Notes: generated by a model not told the origin, from the sequence alone. A stretch of 34,896 nt of DNA from CAYOBW01 sp964402115 (GCA_964402115.1 CAYOBW010000041.1:1-34896); one strand, 5' to 3'; shown: positions 1-8,491, numbered from the stretch's first letter. Numbers and translations: made by a program.

Positions 1-2
1 AA

Positions 3-236
3 AGAAATCACAGCCAGCGCCAAAGAAACACACTAGAGCGACGGGGATACCCAGTTCTGACCCATTACATCAAGGGCTTTTCGCAACAGGCCCGGGAAAT
101 CATCGAGCACTTCGGGTTCGAGGAACAGATCGGCCGCCTGGACAAGGCCGACCGGCTGTACCTGGTGGTGTCCAAGTTCTGCGAGATCGACCTGCACCCC
201 GACCGGGCGTACGCGTACATCAGGGAGTATTACTGA
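3..236 (+). pseudogene. Type I restriction-modification methylase (HsdM) fragment
   Basis: An open frame enters from the left edge and stops at a TGA at 234-236. From about base 57 the translation reads like the N-terminal part of HsdM, the N6-adenine methylase subunit of type I restriction systems. It includes HYIKGFSQQAREII, then LDKADRLYLVVSKF and EIDLHPD, which in intact HsdM lead into the methyltransferase core. Here the frame ends eight residues after HPDRA, so the SAM-binding and NPPF catalytic regions are absent. The residues before base 57 do not look like HsdM. I read it as a remnant left by deletion or recombination. No hsdS or hsdR is visible. Identification as an HsdM piece is fairly secure; whether it is expressed is unknown. 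Confidence 0.6.
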
Positions 237-309
237 GCAGGCAGGTTCCCGGCATCTCACCCCTTACCCTGCCTTGCGTCCGTTCGCCCTCTCGCTCCGC
301 TCGGGGTGC

Positions 310-388
310 GTCCCGCCCCAACGGCCCGAACGAACACACCTGCTGTAGCTCACGGCTGACCTGGGGGCAGAACAACCCGAAAGCCAAA
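310..388. repeat. FGE-tail repeat, copy 1 (3' end and downstream flank of the FGE-like gene)
   Basis: About 79 bp that resemble 2076-2151 at roughly three bases in four, in the same orientation. The shared stretch covers the last codons of the FGE-like gene (GFRVVLPP here, GFRVALPP in the other copy), the stop codon and about 40 bp beyond it. Similarity that continues past the stop codon means a DNA segment was copied, not only a protein motif conserved. Confidence 0.6.
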
Positions 389-1435
389 GGTGTAGTAGGC
401 GCCGTCCGGGTAGGAGCCGCCGCGATTGGCAACCCGGCAGTCGCCGGCGTAGAGGATCCAACCGCCGCCGCGACCCACGCGGACCGAGCCCACAAAGCCC
501 GGATACCAATCGTAGCACCACTCCCAGACATTCCCCGCCATGTCGTACAACCCATACCCATTCGCCGTAAACGAGCCCACCGCACTGGTGTACGGATCCA
601 CGCCCTCATTGTACGTGGGGTGATAGCCCCGCGTCGGGCTCGTGTCGTAGCCGTACGATGCACGACTGTAGTAATTGGCCCGCGCATGCTGGATCGTGTC
701 GCTATCGCTCCAGGGAAACCGCCTGCCCGCTACGCCACCCCGCGCCGCATACTCCCACTGCGTGTCCGTCGGCAATCGGTACCCGGCAGCCGAAGCCTTG
801 ACGTAGGGCTCCAAAACCTGTCCCGTTTTGAACACCTGTGTGAACTCGGCGTCCGTGTAGTACACCGGCGTCCGCCCCTCCTTCTGGCTGCGCGCATTGC
901 ACCACTTCACGCAGTCGTACCAGTTCACCGTATGCACCGGGTGCTCTGCAGCCTTGCCCCGACCATGCGAGCCTTCGCCGTCCAGATTGTTGTCGTAGCC
1001 GTACCCGTTGCCGCCGTTCCAGTTCCTTACCTCGTCCCACAGCGCCTTCGTCACCTCGTAACGGTCCATGTAGAACGACGCCACCGTCAGGCTGTACGCC
1101 CCGAAGTCAGGGTCCGTCCCAGCGTTTGTCCCGCCGGGAATCAGCACCATGCCAGCGGGAACGGCCTGCCCCCTGACCCGGTAGAACATCGGCACACCCA
1201 CAGTGATCGCGCCATTGGTATCCGCCACCACGCTGTGCAGCCTATCCCAGTTGTTCGTCCAAGGCCCGTCCATGGACGACGCCCATTCCACCGTGCAGGT
1301 GCTACCGGGAATCAGATCCGCACACCGCAGTTCACCGTTCTGGTGGAAGGAAGAAATCACGGGGCCCTGAGCATAGGCCGTGACGTTCAGTGTCAGCACG
1401 AGTGCGGCCGTTAGAGAGAACCCCAATGTCTTCAT
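350..1435 (-). CDS. Secreted FGE/SUMF1-domain protein with C-type-lectin-like tail
   Basis: This 361-residue protein carries a signal peptide (MKTLGFSLTAALVLTLNVTAYAQ). A short beta-rich segment follows (about 25-88), then an FGE-sulfatase/SUMF1 domain (about 93-356). FGE hallmarks are VPAGMVLIPGG, YEVTKALWDEV, HTVNWYDCVKWCNA, YRLPTDTQWEYAARGG and GLYDMAGNVWEW. True formylglycine-generating enzymes use two nearby cysteines in the RGGSW region; here that region reads GRGGGWILYAGDC with a single Cys, so sulfatase-activating oxidase activity is unlikely and a binding role is more plausible. Between residues 326 and 349 nearly every variable-looking codon ends in C around a fixed CRVANR core. That is the pattern of retroelement-diversified FGE-like proteins, although high GC also favours it. 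Start chosen at ATG 1435 with AAGGAG eight bases upstream; longer in-frame starts would precede the signal peptide. Confidence 0.85.
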   Translation of the reverse strand: MKTLGFSLTAALVLTLNVTAYAQGPVISSFHQNGELRCADLIPGSTCTVEWASSMDGPWTNNWDRLHSVVADTNGAITVGVPMFYRVRGQAVPAGMVLIPGGTNAGTDPDFGAYSLTVASFYMDRYEVTKALWDEVRNWNGGNGYGYDNNLDGEGSHGRGKAAEHPVHTVNWYDCVKWCNARSQKEGRTPVYYTDAEFTQVFKTGQVLEPYVKASAAGYRLPTDTQWEYAARGGVAGRRFPWSDSDTIQHARANYYSRASYGYDTSPTRGYHPTYNEGVDPYTSAVGSFTANGYGLYDMAGNVWEWCYDWYPGFVGSVRVGRGGGWILYAGDCRVANRGGSYPDGAYYTFGFRVVLPPGQP

Positions 1436-1841
1436 CTTACCAGCTCCTTCGGTTGGCTTGCCAGTCCCTTGCATCCTTCTCGCAGCCGTCCGCCCCACTG
1501 AAACGCAAAGGCTCGCACCACCTGTGCCGATCCCCATGCGGTGGATCGTAGACCGTCGTATTTGAGAGGCAAGCCGAATTGACAGTCGTTTTCACAGCAA
1601 GCAACTCCGACAGCCATGACCACGGCACCTTAATTCCCGCCCCGCGGCGGTTATAACCCTGTGAGGCAGGCACCGTCCGCCCCGCCAGCCACGCACCGAG
1701 TCTGTACAGTCCACCAGGCGCATTGTAGGCCGTACGTGTCCCCACTGAAGGCCCTTGCCGTCGTCGGCAACCCGGCGGTCAGGCGCCCATCCTGAGCCTG
1801 TCCGCAGCACACCAAACCCAGCAGAATCCGAGGAGCGCTAC
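1436..1841. other. Intergenic region between two divergent genes
   Basis: Four hundred bases between the FGE-like gene (-) and the small helical protein (+). Frames on both strands are short and look non-coding. It holds a weak promoter candidate for the FGE-like gene (separate entry). On the minus strand near 1755-1785 there is a short match to the CRVAN core of the FGE tail (CGCCGGGTTGCCG), possibly a further decayed tail but too short to be sure. Nothing else recognised. Confidence 0.5.
1545..1572 (-). promoter_or_regulatory. Candidate sigma70-like promoter for the FGE-like gene
   Basis: Reading the minus strand, TTGCCT (-35) is followed after 16 bases by TACGAT (-10). Each box matches four of six consensus bases. 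It would give a leader of about 100 bases before the ATG at 1435. Pattern match only. Confidence 0.25.
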
Positions 1842-2069
1842 GTGGAAGCACAGGAAGTCCTTGATCGCATTGCCAATCTCGATGTCTCGGCCAAGGCGAA
1901 AGCCGAGCTGCTCATGCTGTGGCACAAAGCCCGGCACATCGTCGAGGGACTGCTCAAGTTCGTCAAACGGTACCGTGAGATTGCCGAGGCCTTGCTGGCG
2001 GGCGCGCTGGGTGTGCTGAAGCAACTGCGGGCGGACATCGGCAAGCTGTTCGAAGCCATGCCGGCGTAG
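1842..2069 (+). CDS. Small helical protein of unknown function (75-76 aa)
   Basis: A GTG start at 1842 is preceded by GAGGAG with a six-base spacer, giving about 75 residues. The product is almost entirely predicted helix: a charged N-terminal segment (DRIANLDVSAKAKAELL), a central stretch ending in LLKFVKRYREIAEALL, then a more hydrophobic helix (AGALGVLKQLRADIGKLFEA). It has no signal peptide, no cysteines and no motif I recognise. The frame runs upstream to 1755, but that part looks like intergenic sequence and has no ribosome site. It lies between two FGE-related sequences, in the position where retroelements carry a small helical accessory protein (Avd). It is shorter than Avd and shows no clear Avd similarity, so I do not assign it. 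Confidence 0.6.
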   Translation: MEAQEVLDRIANLDVSAKAKAELLMLWHKARHIVEGLLKFVKRYREIAEALLAGALGVLKQLRADIGKLFEAMPA

Positions 2070-2075
2070 GCGTAT

Positions 2076-2151
2076 GTCCCGCCCCACGGCCGGAACGAAC
2101 CTCCTGCCTCGGCTCATTGCTGCCGTGGGGGCAAGGCAACCCGGAAGCCAC
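2076..2151. repeat. FGE-tail repeat, copy 2
   Basis: Matches 310-388 in the same orientation. It contains an inverted repeat, GCCCCACGGC at 2081-2090 with GCCGTGGGGGC at 2122-2132. This could fold into a 9-10 bp stem around a loop of about 31 bases spanning the stop codon of the FGE remnant. The same inverted repeat is only partly preserved in copy 1. Confidence 0.6.
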
Positions 2152-2190
2152 TGGCGAGGTAGCGGTTCGGCCTGGGAGTCACCCCTGCGC
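2114..2190 (-). pseudogene. Detached 3' tail of a second FGE/SUMF1-like gene
   Basis: On the minus strand the frame ending at TGA 2114-2116 reads PNRYLASGFRVALPPRQQ and stop, the typical end of an FGE-domain protein and a close relative of the end of the gene at 350-1435. Upstream in the same frame the similarity fades within about 25 codons and runs into the 3' end of the glycoside hydrolase gene, whose stop is at 2215. The body of this FGE gene is therefore missing. The remnant marks a deletion or recombination junction near 2190-2215. The open frame that continues to 2395 in this phase is the reverse of hydrolase coding sequence and not a separate gene. Confidence 0.55.
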
Positions 2191-2214
2191 GCTTCCGCGA
2201 ATTCACACCACGCT

Positions 2215-4782
2215 CTACTTCTCGAAGATCAGGACCTCCGTCGCGCCACTGCGGGAATTGCCCTTGTGGGTGAAGACCAGGCGCACCTTGGCCGTCTTTA
2301 CGGGTGGGAAGGCGATCACATTGACCTCGCCGGCACTCGGCGCGGCGGGGGTCTTCACCTGGCCGGGCGCATCCGTCCACGCGGCGCCGTCCCACACCTG
2401 GGCCACGAAGCCCTCGGGCGTCTGGACGCCGCCACGGTCGTCGTACAGATGAATCTCGATGCGGCCGACGGTCTTGGCCGCGCCGAAGTCGATCTCGAGC
2501 CAGTCGGTCGGATTCGGCGAACCGTAGGAGGTCCAGCGGTTCATCGGGGTGGCGGTTTGCACGATCCGACCGTCGATCGCCGACTTCGGCTGGCCGCCGA
2601 ACACGTCCGCAAAGGACGCACTGGCCTTGGGGAAGCCCTCGCTGGTCGGGTTATAGGCCAGGTTGCCCTGCAGTGCCGGAGGCGGCGGGAGCGGCAGCTG
2701 GGCAGCGCCCCACACCTCGAACTCAGACAGGCCGGACTTGCCGGTCGGGCCGTGGGTCAGCACGGCGCGGAACCTGGAGGCGGCGAGCTCCGGGAACGTG
2801 ATCGTGTTGGCGCGTTTGCCTGTCCACCGGGCCGGCACGCGCGTCTGCCGCGGCACCTCTTTCCACGCGCGGCCATCCCAGTACTGGAAAGCGACCTGCT
2901 GCGGCACGGTGATCTTCTCACCGTCGTCGAGCAGATAGAGCTTCGCGGTGTGGACGGTGCGATTGGTGCCGAGATCCACCTCGATCCAGTCGACGGCATT
3001 GGTCGAGCCCTCGGCCGTCCAGCGGTTCGGCGGATTGAGCAGGTACCACGCCTGGCCGTCGCAGGCCTTGGTCAGCGAGGTGCCCTTCGCGGTGAAGGAG
3101 GCGGCCATGCGGGGGAAGTAGGTTCCGTCGTTGTTCACGGCATAGTTGACCGGCGTGAGGGCCTTCGCGGCGGGTGGCCGCGCGGGCGGCGGCGGCATTT
3201 TCGCCGTGAGCCTGCCCAGCGTCCGCGCGGAGGCGGCCTGCTTGCCATCGATGAGGAGGTGCAGACCGCTGCCCAGCTTGTACCGCGTGCCGTCCTTGTC
3301 CCAGATCACGCTCACGCGCCGGCCGTGGTACGGGACGTCGTCGAGCGCGAACCACGGCCAGTCGGCCGGTGCGAGCGGATCGATTTCGATGGTGTCGTCG
3401 GCGCGCGGCTTCACGCCGGCCAGGCCGGTGACGATCAGGTCGGTGTAGCCGCTGTGGAAGTAGTGCTCGCTGTGGTTATAGCCGTCGTAGCCCTCCCACG
3501 AACCGGTGTCGGGGTTGGCGGCCTCGGCGAGGTACGGCTTGCCGTTCTTCCGGTGCGTGGCGGTGTAGGTCTGCAGGACCTTAAGGTAGTCGGCGCGGGT
3601 GATGACGTCCTGCTTGTAGTTCTGCAGGAGGTTCGCGAGCGCCTTGAGCACCTGCGTGTTCGCATACGGCCAGGACTGGCCGCTCCACCAGCAGCCGTGG
3701 TTGGTGACAAGGAACAGGGGGTCGTTGCGCTCGACAAACGACGGCCCGAATCTGGCCATGAAGCGGTTGGTGGGCATGAGGTACTGCCAGGCCGACTCGT
3801 AGCCCGCGTCGACAAGGTTGAACGCCCACGGGACGTAGCCGATCAACTCGCGGCCGTGCGGATCGCCGGCAAAGGGGCCGTCCTGGTAGGTCAACGTGCC
3901 GGCCTTGAGCTTTTGGCCGGGCCACTTTTTGGGGTCGCATTCCTCGTCGTTCTTGAACATCTGGAAGAAGAAGTTGCGCTTGGGATCCCACAGCAGCGCC
4001 TGCACCTTCGCCTTGAGGGCGTCGGCTTTGGCGCGGTACGTTTTCGCGGTCTCCGCCTCGCCGGCGAGATCGGCGATGCGGGCGATGGCCTGCAGATCCG
4101 CCCACATGTAGGCGTTGAACGACGGCCGGAAGCCGGGGGCGCCGCGAAAGATGTCGCGGGTCTGGCGGCTGGCGATGTTGAACTCCATGCCGTCGTCGTG
4201 GCCGATCTGCCAGTACATCCCCACCGCAGGCACGAAATGGCGTTTCTCCCAACCCTCGTGGTTCCTGATCAGGTCGGCGAGCAGGTCCTTCGCGAACGCC
4301 TCGTCACGGTGCGCGAGATGCACGGCCCAGACGCTGTCGGCGAGCCAGGTGCTGTAATTGCGCGGCTGGGCGCCGGGGGTGCGCAGCCAGTAGCGCGCGT
4401 AGTCCTGCGCGAGGCGCGCGTCGGCGAGCCAGCGGACCTCGTAGAGCTGGTGACCGGCGGGGCAACTGATCGCGCCGTAGGCCCCGGACCAGAAGGGCCG
4501 GTCCATGAACTCGGTGTAGCTGTAGCCGCTGTTCGGCGAGCCATAGACCAGGTGCTTGGTGACCAGGTCCCAGCGGTAGTAGTAGATCGTGGTCATGTCC
4601 GCATCCGGGCACTCGAAGAACGGAATGTTCGCCTTGTACCAGTCCCAGTCCTGGTTATCCCAGAAGGTCTGCGCCTCCAACTGGGCCTGCTTGTCGAGCA
4701 CGCCACCTTCCGCCGCGGGGAGCAACCACGTCCCGGCGAAGATCCCAAGCACCAGCCAACAACCCCGTCCGCTTGCACCCAT
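2215..4782 (-). CDS. Secreted MGH1-like/GH63-related glycoside hydrolase with two discoidin domains
   Basis: This 855-residue exported protein has an N-terminal signal (GCWLVLGIFAGTWLLPAAEG). An (alpha/alpha)6-barrel catalytic region follows (about 30-450), of the kind seen in MGH1-like, GH63-related and trehalase-like enzymes. A small beta domain (about 455-525) and two F5/8-type-C (discoidin) domains (about 545-690 and 705-855) complete it. Barrel motifs include GHDDGMEFN (about 194-202) and NHSEHYFHSGYTD (about 436-448). The acidic residues D196/D197 and E439 are my candidates for the catalytic pair; this is inference. Discoidin repeats are recognised by WIEVDLG and WLEIDFG strands. The substrate is probably an alpha-linked glycan held by the discoidin domains; the exact linkage cannot be read from sequence. 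ATG 4782 is preceded by GGGAGA at good spacing and starts the signal peptide; a longer in-frame start at 4971 is rejected for lack of both. Confidence 0.82.
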   Translation of the reverse strand: MGASGRGCWLVLGIFAGTWLLPAAEGGVLDKQAQLEAQTFWDNQDWDWYKANIPFFECPDADMTTIYYYRWDLVTKHLVYGSPNSGYSYTEFMDRPFWSGAYGAISCPAGHQLYEVRWLADARLAQDYARYWLRTPGAQPRNYSTWLADSVWAVHLAHRDEAFAKDLLADLIRNHEGWEKRHFVPAVGMYWQIGHDDGMEFNIASRQTRDIFRGAPGFRPSFNAYMWADLQAIARIADLAGEAETAKTYRAKADALKAKVQALLWDPKRNFFFQMFKNDEECDPKKWPGQKLKAGTLTYQDGPFAGDPHGRELIGYVPWAFNLVDAGYESAWQYLMPTNRFMARFGPSFVERNDPLFLVTNHGCWWSGQSWPYANTQVLKALANLLQNYKQDVITRADYLKVLQTYTATHRKNGKPYLAEAANPDTGSWEGYDGYNHSEHYFHSGYTDLIVTGLAGVKPRADDTIEIDPLAPADWPWFALDDVPYHGRRVSVIWDKDGTRYKLGSGLHLLIDGKQAASARTLGRLTAKMPPPPARPPAAKALTPVNYAVNNDGTYFPRMAASFTAKGTSLTKACDGQAWYLLNPPNRWTAEGSTNAVDWIEVDLGTNRTVHTAKLYLLDDGEKITVPQQVAFQYWDGRAWKEVPRQTRVPARWTGKRANTITFPELAASRFRAVLTHGPTGKSGLSEFEVWGAAQLPLPPPPALQGNLAYNPTSEGFPKASASFADVFGGQPKSAIDGRIVQTATPMNRWTSYGSPNPTDWLEIDFGAAKTVGRIEIHLYDDRGGVQTPEGFVAQVWDGAAWTDAPGQVKTPAAPSAGEVNVIAFPPVKTAKVRLVFTHKGNSRSGATEVLIFEK

Positions 4783-5028
4783 AGCGCTTCTCCCGATTGT
4801 GCCCGACCAACCACCCGGCCGGGGCGCATAGAGTACACGCTTCGCGGTCTTGAACGGTAGGTTTTTTCCGCCGAACCGTGCGGCTTGCCACCGGCAGACC
4901 TTTCGAACACGCCAGGCGCCGAGGGAAGCGGAACGGGCCGGCGCACGCACCGGGGTGGGCGAACGCTGCATCGAAGGCGCGCCTTTTCGCTTCCGCGCGG
5001 ACGGGTTCGTGCGTTACAGTCCCCCGCC

Positions 5029-8000
5029 ATGGATATGACACCCACGCTGCGGTCTCTCGTGCCCACCGTCACGGTCCTGCTGACGGTCCTTTCCGTCCGC
5101 TTCGCTTGCGGTGCGGACGCAGCCAGTGCGGCGGCAACGAACAACGTGTCGAGCCGGCGGGAGGCCGCGTTGCAGCTTCAGCTCGTCGATCGGGCTGCGC
5201 TCCGGCGCGCGCTGGACGACCTGGCGGTCACCGCACCGGAGCGCTTCGGCGATGCCGCGGAGCTGCGCCAGCGGGTTGATGCCATCCCCGCCGACCTGAA
5301 GCCCCTGGCAGCGCAGGCAGGAGCGGGCAACACGAACGCCCTGCAGCAGGCGAGCGAGATCCTCGCCCTGCAGCGCCGGATCCTGCTGGCCAACCCGCTG
5401 CTCGACTTCGACAGGGTGCTGGCGATCAAGCGCGGGGCCGGGAAGCCCGCCCTGCCCGCCAACTATGCCAGCAACTCCGCACTCGCGCCGCGGGGGTACG
5501 ACAACGAAATCGTCGAAGTCTCGCTGCACGGCCGGACGCCGACACGCACCCTGTTTCGCCCCGAGGCCAACCGCTTCGTCGGCGATCTCTGCCTGCATTT
5601 CAACGCGGACCGGTTCCTCTTCTCCATGCCAAACGCCAGCAACCAGTGGCAGGTCTTCGAACTGCGGAGCGACGGGAGCGGCCTGCGGCAAGTGACGCCG
5701 GCCCTCGATCCGGACCTCGGCAACTACGACGCCTGCTACCTGCCGAACGACGACATCGTCTACAGCAGCTCCGCCCCGCGCGTCGGCGTACCCTGCGTCA
5801 ACGGCAGCATCCACGTCGCCAATCTCTTCCGCCTCTCCGCCGACGGCAGCGTCCGCCAGCTCTGCTTCGACCAGGAGCACAACTGGACGCCGCGCGTCAT
5901 GGCCAACGGCACCGTCCTCTATCAGCGCTGGGAGTACACCGACACCCCGCACTCCAACACCCGCCTCCTGTTCACGATGAACCCGGATGGCACGGCCCAG
6001 CGTGCCTTCTACGGCTCGAACGCCTACTGGCCGGCTGCCTTCTTCTACGCCACGCCCATTCCCGGCAAGCCGAACCAGGTGATCGGGATCTCGAGCGGAC
6101 ACCACGGGCCGGCGCGTACCGGCGAGCTGGTGATCCTCGACGTCGCCAAGGGTCGCTACGAGGACGCCGGCGTGGTGCAGAAGATCCCCGGCTACGGCAA
6201 AGCGTTCAAGGCCAGGATCTATGACCACATGACCGGCGTCTGGCCGAATTTCATCCACCCGTGTCCGCTCAGCGACAAGTACTTTCTGGTTGCCTGCCAG
6301 CCCACCGCGGCCCACCGCTGGGGGTTGTACCTGGCGGATATCTACGACAACCTCCTCCTCGTCCAGGACGCCGCCGGCTACGTCCTGTTCGAACCGGTCG
6401 CGCTGGCGCCGCGGCCGGCGCCGCCGGTGATCCCCGACAAGGTGGATCTCAGCCGCAAGGACAGCCTGGTTCTCATCCACGACATCTACTCCGGTCCCGG
6501 GCTCAAGGGGATTCCCCGCGGCACGGTCAAGTCCCTGCGCCTCTACTCCTACACGTTCAGCTACCACCACACGGGAGGCCTCTACGGCGTCATCGGCATG
6601 GACGGCCCGTGGGACATCCGGCGCATCATCGGCACCGTCCCGGTCTACCCGGACGGCTCGGCCAAGTTTCACGTCCCCGCCAACACCCCGCTCGCCATCC
6701 AGCCCCTGGACGAAAAGGGCCAGGCGCTGGCGTTGATGCGCAGCTGGATGACGGCGATGCCGGGCGAGGTCGTTTCCTGCGTGGGCTGCCACGAAAGCGC
6801 GAACATGGGCGTCCCCTCCCGCCCCAGCCTGGCCCTGGCGCAGGCGCCCTCGGCCATCCAGCCCTGGCGGCCCGCGGTCAGCGGGTTCAGCTTCGACCGT
6901 GAGGTCCAGCCTGTGCTCGACCGCTACTGCGTCAGTTGCCACAAGGAGGGCGGCCCGCCGCCCGAGCTCACCGGCGGCAAGCCGCTCGCCGGCTGGCGCA
7001 GCCAGTTCAGCGGCAACGGCGGCGCCAGCGCCGGCCGCTTCTCCACCAGCTATGCCAACCTCTTCCCGTTCGTCCGCAACAACGGCATCGAAGGCGACTA
7101 TCACCTGCTCGCCCCCATGGAGTTTCACTTCTCCACCACGGACCTCGGCAAGCTGCTGCGCAAGGGGCATGCCGGCGTCACGCTCGACGCCGACGCCTTC
7201 GACCGGCTGGTGGCCTGGGCCGACATGAACCGCCCGTACCACGGCGCCTGGTCAGCCATCCGCGGCCCCACGATCGTCCAGGCCGAGAACCTGCGCGCCG
7301 CGTCACGCCTGCGGTATGGCAACGTCGACGAGAACCACGAGGAGCAGCCCTCGATCGTCGATGCGAAAGTCGTGCCGGTCCCGCCCGCGCCCCAGCCCCG
7401 GATCGAGACCGCCCCGCCTGCGCTGGCCGGCTGGCCCCTCGATGCGGCCCGGGTCAAGGCGCTGGCCGGCACGCCGGCCTTGCTGACGCTTGACGCAGGC
7501 AGCGACGTCAGGCTGGAGCTGGCCCGCATCCCCGCCGGCGCATTCGTCATGGGCTCCGCCACCGGGCACCGCGACGAACAACCACCCTGCCGCGTCACGA
7601 TCGACCGGCCGTTCTGGATGGGCCGCCTCGAGGTCTCCAACGCCCTCTACCGGCTCTTCGACCCAGCCCACGACAGCCGCGTGGCCGACGCCCTCGCCTA
7701 CCAGTTCGGCCAGCGCCCTTGGTCGCTCAACGAGGACGCGCAACCGGTCTGCCGCGTCTCCTGGCGCGACGCCATGGCGTTCTGCGACTGGCTTTCCCGG
7801 AGGACCGGCCGGAAGGTCACGCTGCCCACCGAGGCGCAGTGGGAGTGGGCCTGCCGCGCCGGCTCGGACGAAGCCTACGCCTTCGGCCCCGCGACCGCCG
7901 ACTACGCGCCGTTCGCCAACTTCGGGGACAAGTCGCTCAGCCGCTTCGTCGCCGACACCGCCCACGCCGGGTACAAAGGCATCCTCGTCCGCGACAACCC

Positions 8001-8325
8001 CCTCAAGTACGACGACTACATCCCCAAGGACGCGACGCGCAGCGACGGGCAGCAACTCTCCGCGTCCCCCGGCACTTACGCGCCGAACGCCTGGGGCCTG
8101 TTCGACATGCACGGCAACGTCGCCGAGTGGACCCGCTCGCGGTATGCCCCCTACCCCTACGGCGAAGACGGCCGCAACGAGGTGGCGGCCACCGGCGACG
8201 AGCGTGTGGTCCGCGGCGGATCCTGGTGGAGCAGGCCCTTCATGGGCACCAGCAGCTGGCGCATGCCGTTTGCCGACTACCAGCCGGTCATGGAGGTTGG
8301 CTTCAGGGTCGTCGTCGAGGACTAG
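5029..8325 (+). CDS. HzsA-like di-heme cytochrome c fused to an FGE/SUMF1 domain
   Basis: This 1,098-residue exported protein starts with a hydrophobic signal (about 5-28). Residues about 120-600 resemble the beta-propeller and middle domain of the hydrazine synthase alpha subunit family, including the stretches SSSAPRVG, HNWTPRVM and GHHGPARTGELVILD. Two CxxCH c-type heme sites follow, CVGCH at 584-588 and CVSCH at 634-638. The C-terminal 270 residues (about 828-1098) form an FGE-sulfatase/SUMF1 domain: RIPAGAFVMGSATGH, LPTEAQWEWACRAGS, GLFDMHGNVAEWT, VVRGGSWW. That domain lacks the cysteine pair of active FGE. HzsA-like proteins are common outside anammox bacteria, so hydrazine synthesis should not be assumed; a periplasmic redox role is safer. 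ATG 5029 (or 5035) has no clear Shine-Dalgarno. The divergent glycoside hydrolase shares the 246-bp upstream region. Confidence 0.82.
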   Translation: MDMTPTLRSLVPTVTVLLTVLSVRFACGADAASAAATNNVSSRREAALQLQLVDRAALRRALDDLAVTAPERFGDAAELRQRVDAIPADLKPLAAQAGAGNTNALQQASEILALQRRILLANPLLDFDRVLAIKRGAGKPALPANYASNSALAPRGYDNEIVEVSLHGRTPTRTLFRPEANRFVGDLCLHFNADRFLFSMPNASNQWQVFELRSDGSGLRQVTPALDPDLGNYDACYLPNDDIVYSSSAPRVGVPCVNGSIHVANLFRLSADGSVRQLCFDQEHNWTPRVMANGTVLYQRWEYTDTPHSNTRLLFTMNPDGTAQRAFYGSNAYWPAAFFYATPIPGKPNQVIGISSGHHGPARTGELVILDVAKGRYEDAGVVQKIPGYGKAFKARIYDHMTGVWPNFIHPCPLSDKYFLVACQPTAAHRWGLYLADIYDNLLLVQDAAGYVLFEPVALAPRPAPPVIPDKVDLSRKDSLVLIHDIYSGPGLKGIPRGTVKSLRLYSYTFSYHHTGGLYGVIGMDGPWDIRRIIGTVPVYPDGSAKFHVPANTPLAIQPLDEKGQALALMRSWMTAMPGEVVSCVGCHESANMGVPSRPSLALAQAPSAIQPWRPAVSGFSFDREVQPVLDRYCVSCHKEGGPPPELTGGKPLAGWRSQFSGNGGASAGRFSTSYANLFPFVRNNGIEGDYHLLAPMEFHFSTTDLGKLLRKGHAGVTLDADAFDRLVAWADMNRPYHGAWSAIRGPTIVQAENLRAASRLRYGNVDENHEEQPSIVDAKVVPVPPAPQPRIETAPPALAGWPLDAARVKALAGTPALLTLDAGSDVRLELARIPAGAFVMGSATGHRDEQPPCRVTIDRPFWMGRLEVSNALYRLFDPAHDSRVADALAYQFGQRPWSLNEDAQPVCRVSWRDAMAFCDWLSRRTGRKVTLPTEAQWEWACRAGSDEAYAFGPATADYAPFANFGDKSLSRFVADTAHAGYKGILVRDNPLKYDDYIPKDATRSDGQQLSASPGTYAPNAWGLFDMHGNVAEWTRSRYAPYPYGEDGRNEVAATGDERVVRGGSWWSRPFMGTSSWRMPFADYQPVMEVGFRVVVED

Positions 8326-8491
8326 GCGGGGCTACCAGCCAAACGCCCCAACCCACCAAGGCGCGGATGCACGCGTTTTGCGTTTTGCCGCGGATTTGCA
8401 GTTGCTACCAACCGACCGGTTATGTACAGTGCGCCTCGACACTTGCGGAACAATCCGGTTCGTCGCAGGGAGTGTTAAAGAAGAGGGATCT

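Noticed and set aside
350..1435. Functional formylglycine-generating enzyme
   Set aside because: The paired cysteines of active FGE are not present in the RGGGW region, and no sulfatase gene is nearby.
1592..1851. Minus-strand frames with a CRVAN-like phrase (RRVADD) that might be a third FGE remnant
   Set aside because: The match is about 20 bp and the flanks do not align; it could be chance in GC-rich DNA.
2074..4860. A 928-codon open frame on the plus strand
   Set aside because: It is the reverse shadow of the glycoside hydrolase gene. Its product is Arg/Val/Gly-rich, without motifs, while the opposite strand encodes clear barrel and discoidin domains.
5014..7242. A 742-codon minus-strand frame opposite the HzsA-like gene
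   Set aside because: Low-complexity Val/Ala/Gly/Asp product; the plus strand has CxxCH and FGE motifs.
5029..8325. Hydrazine synthesis (anammox) capability
   Set aside because: Only an alpha-like subunit is present; no beta/gamma subunits or other anammox genes. HzsA-like proteins occur widely in non-anammox bacteria.
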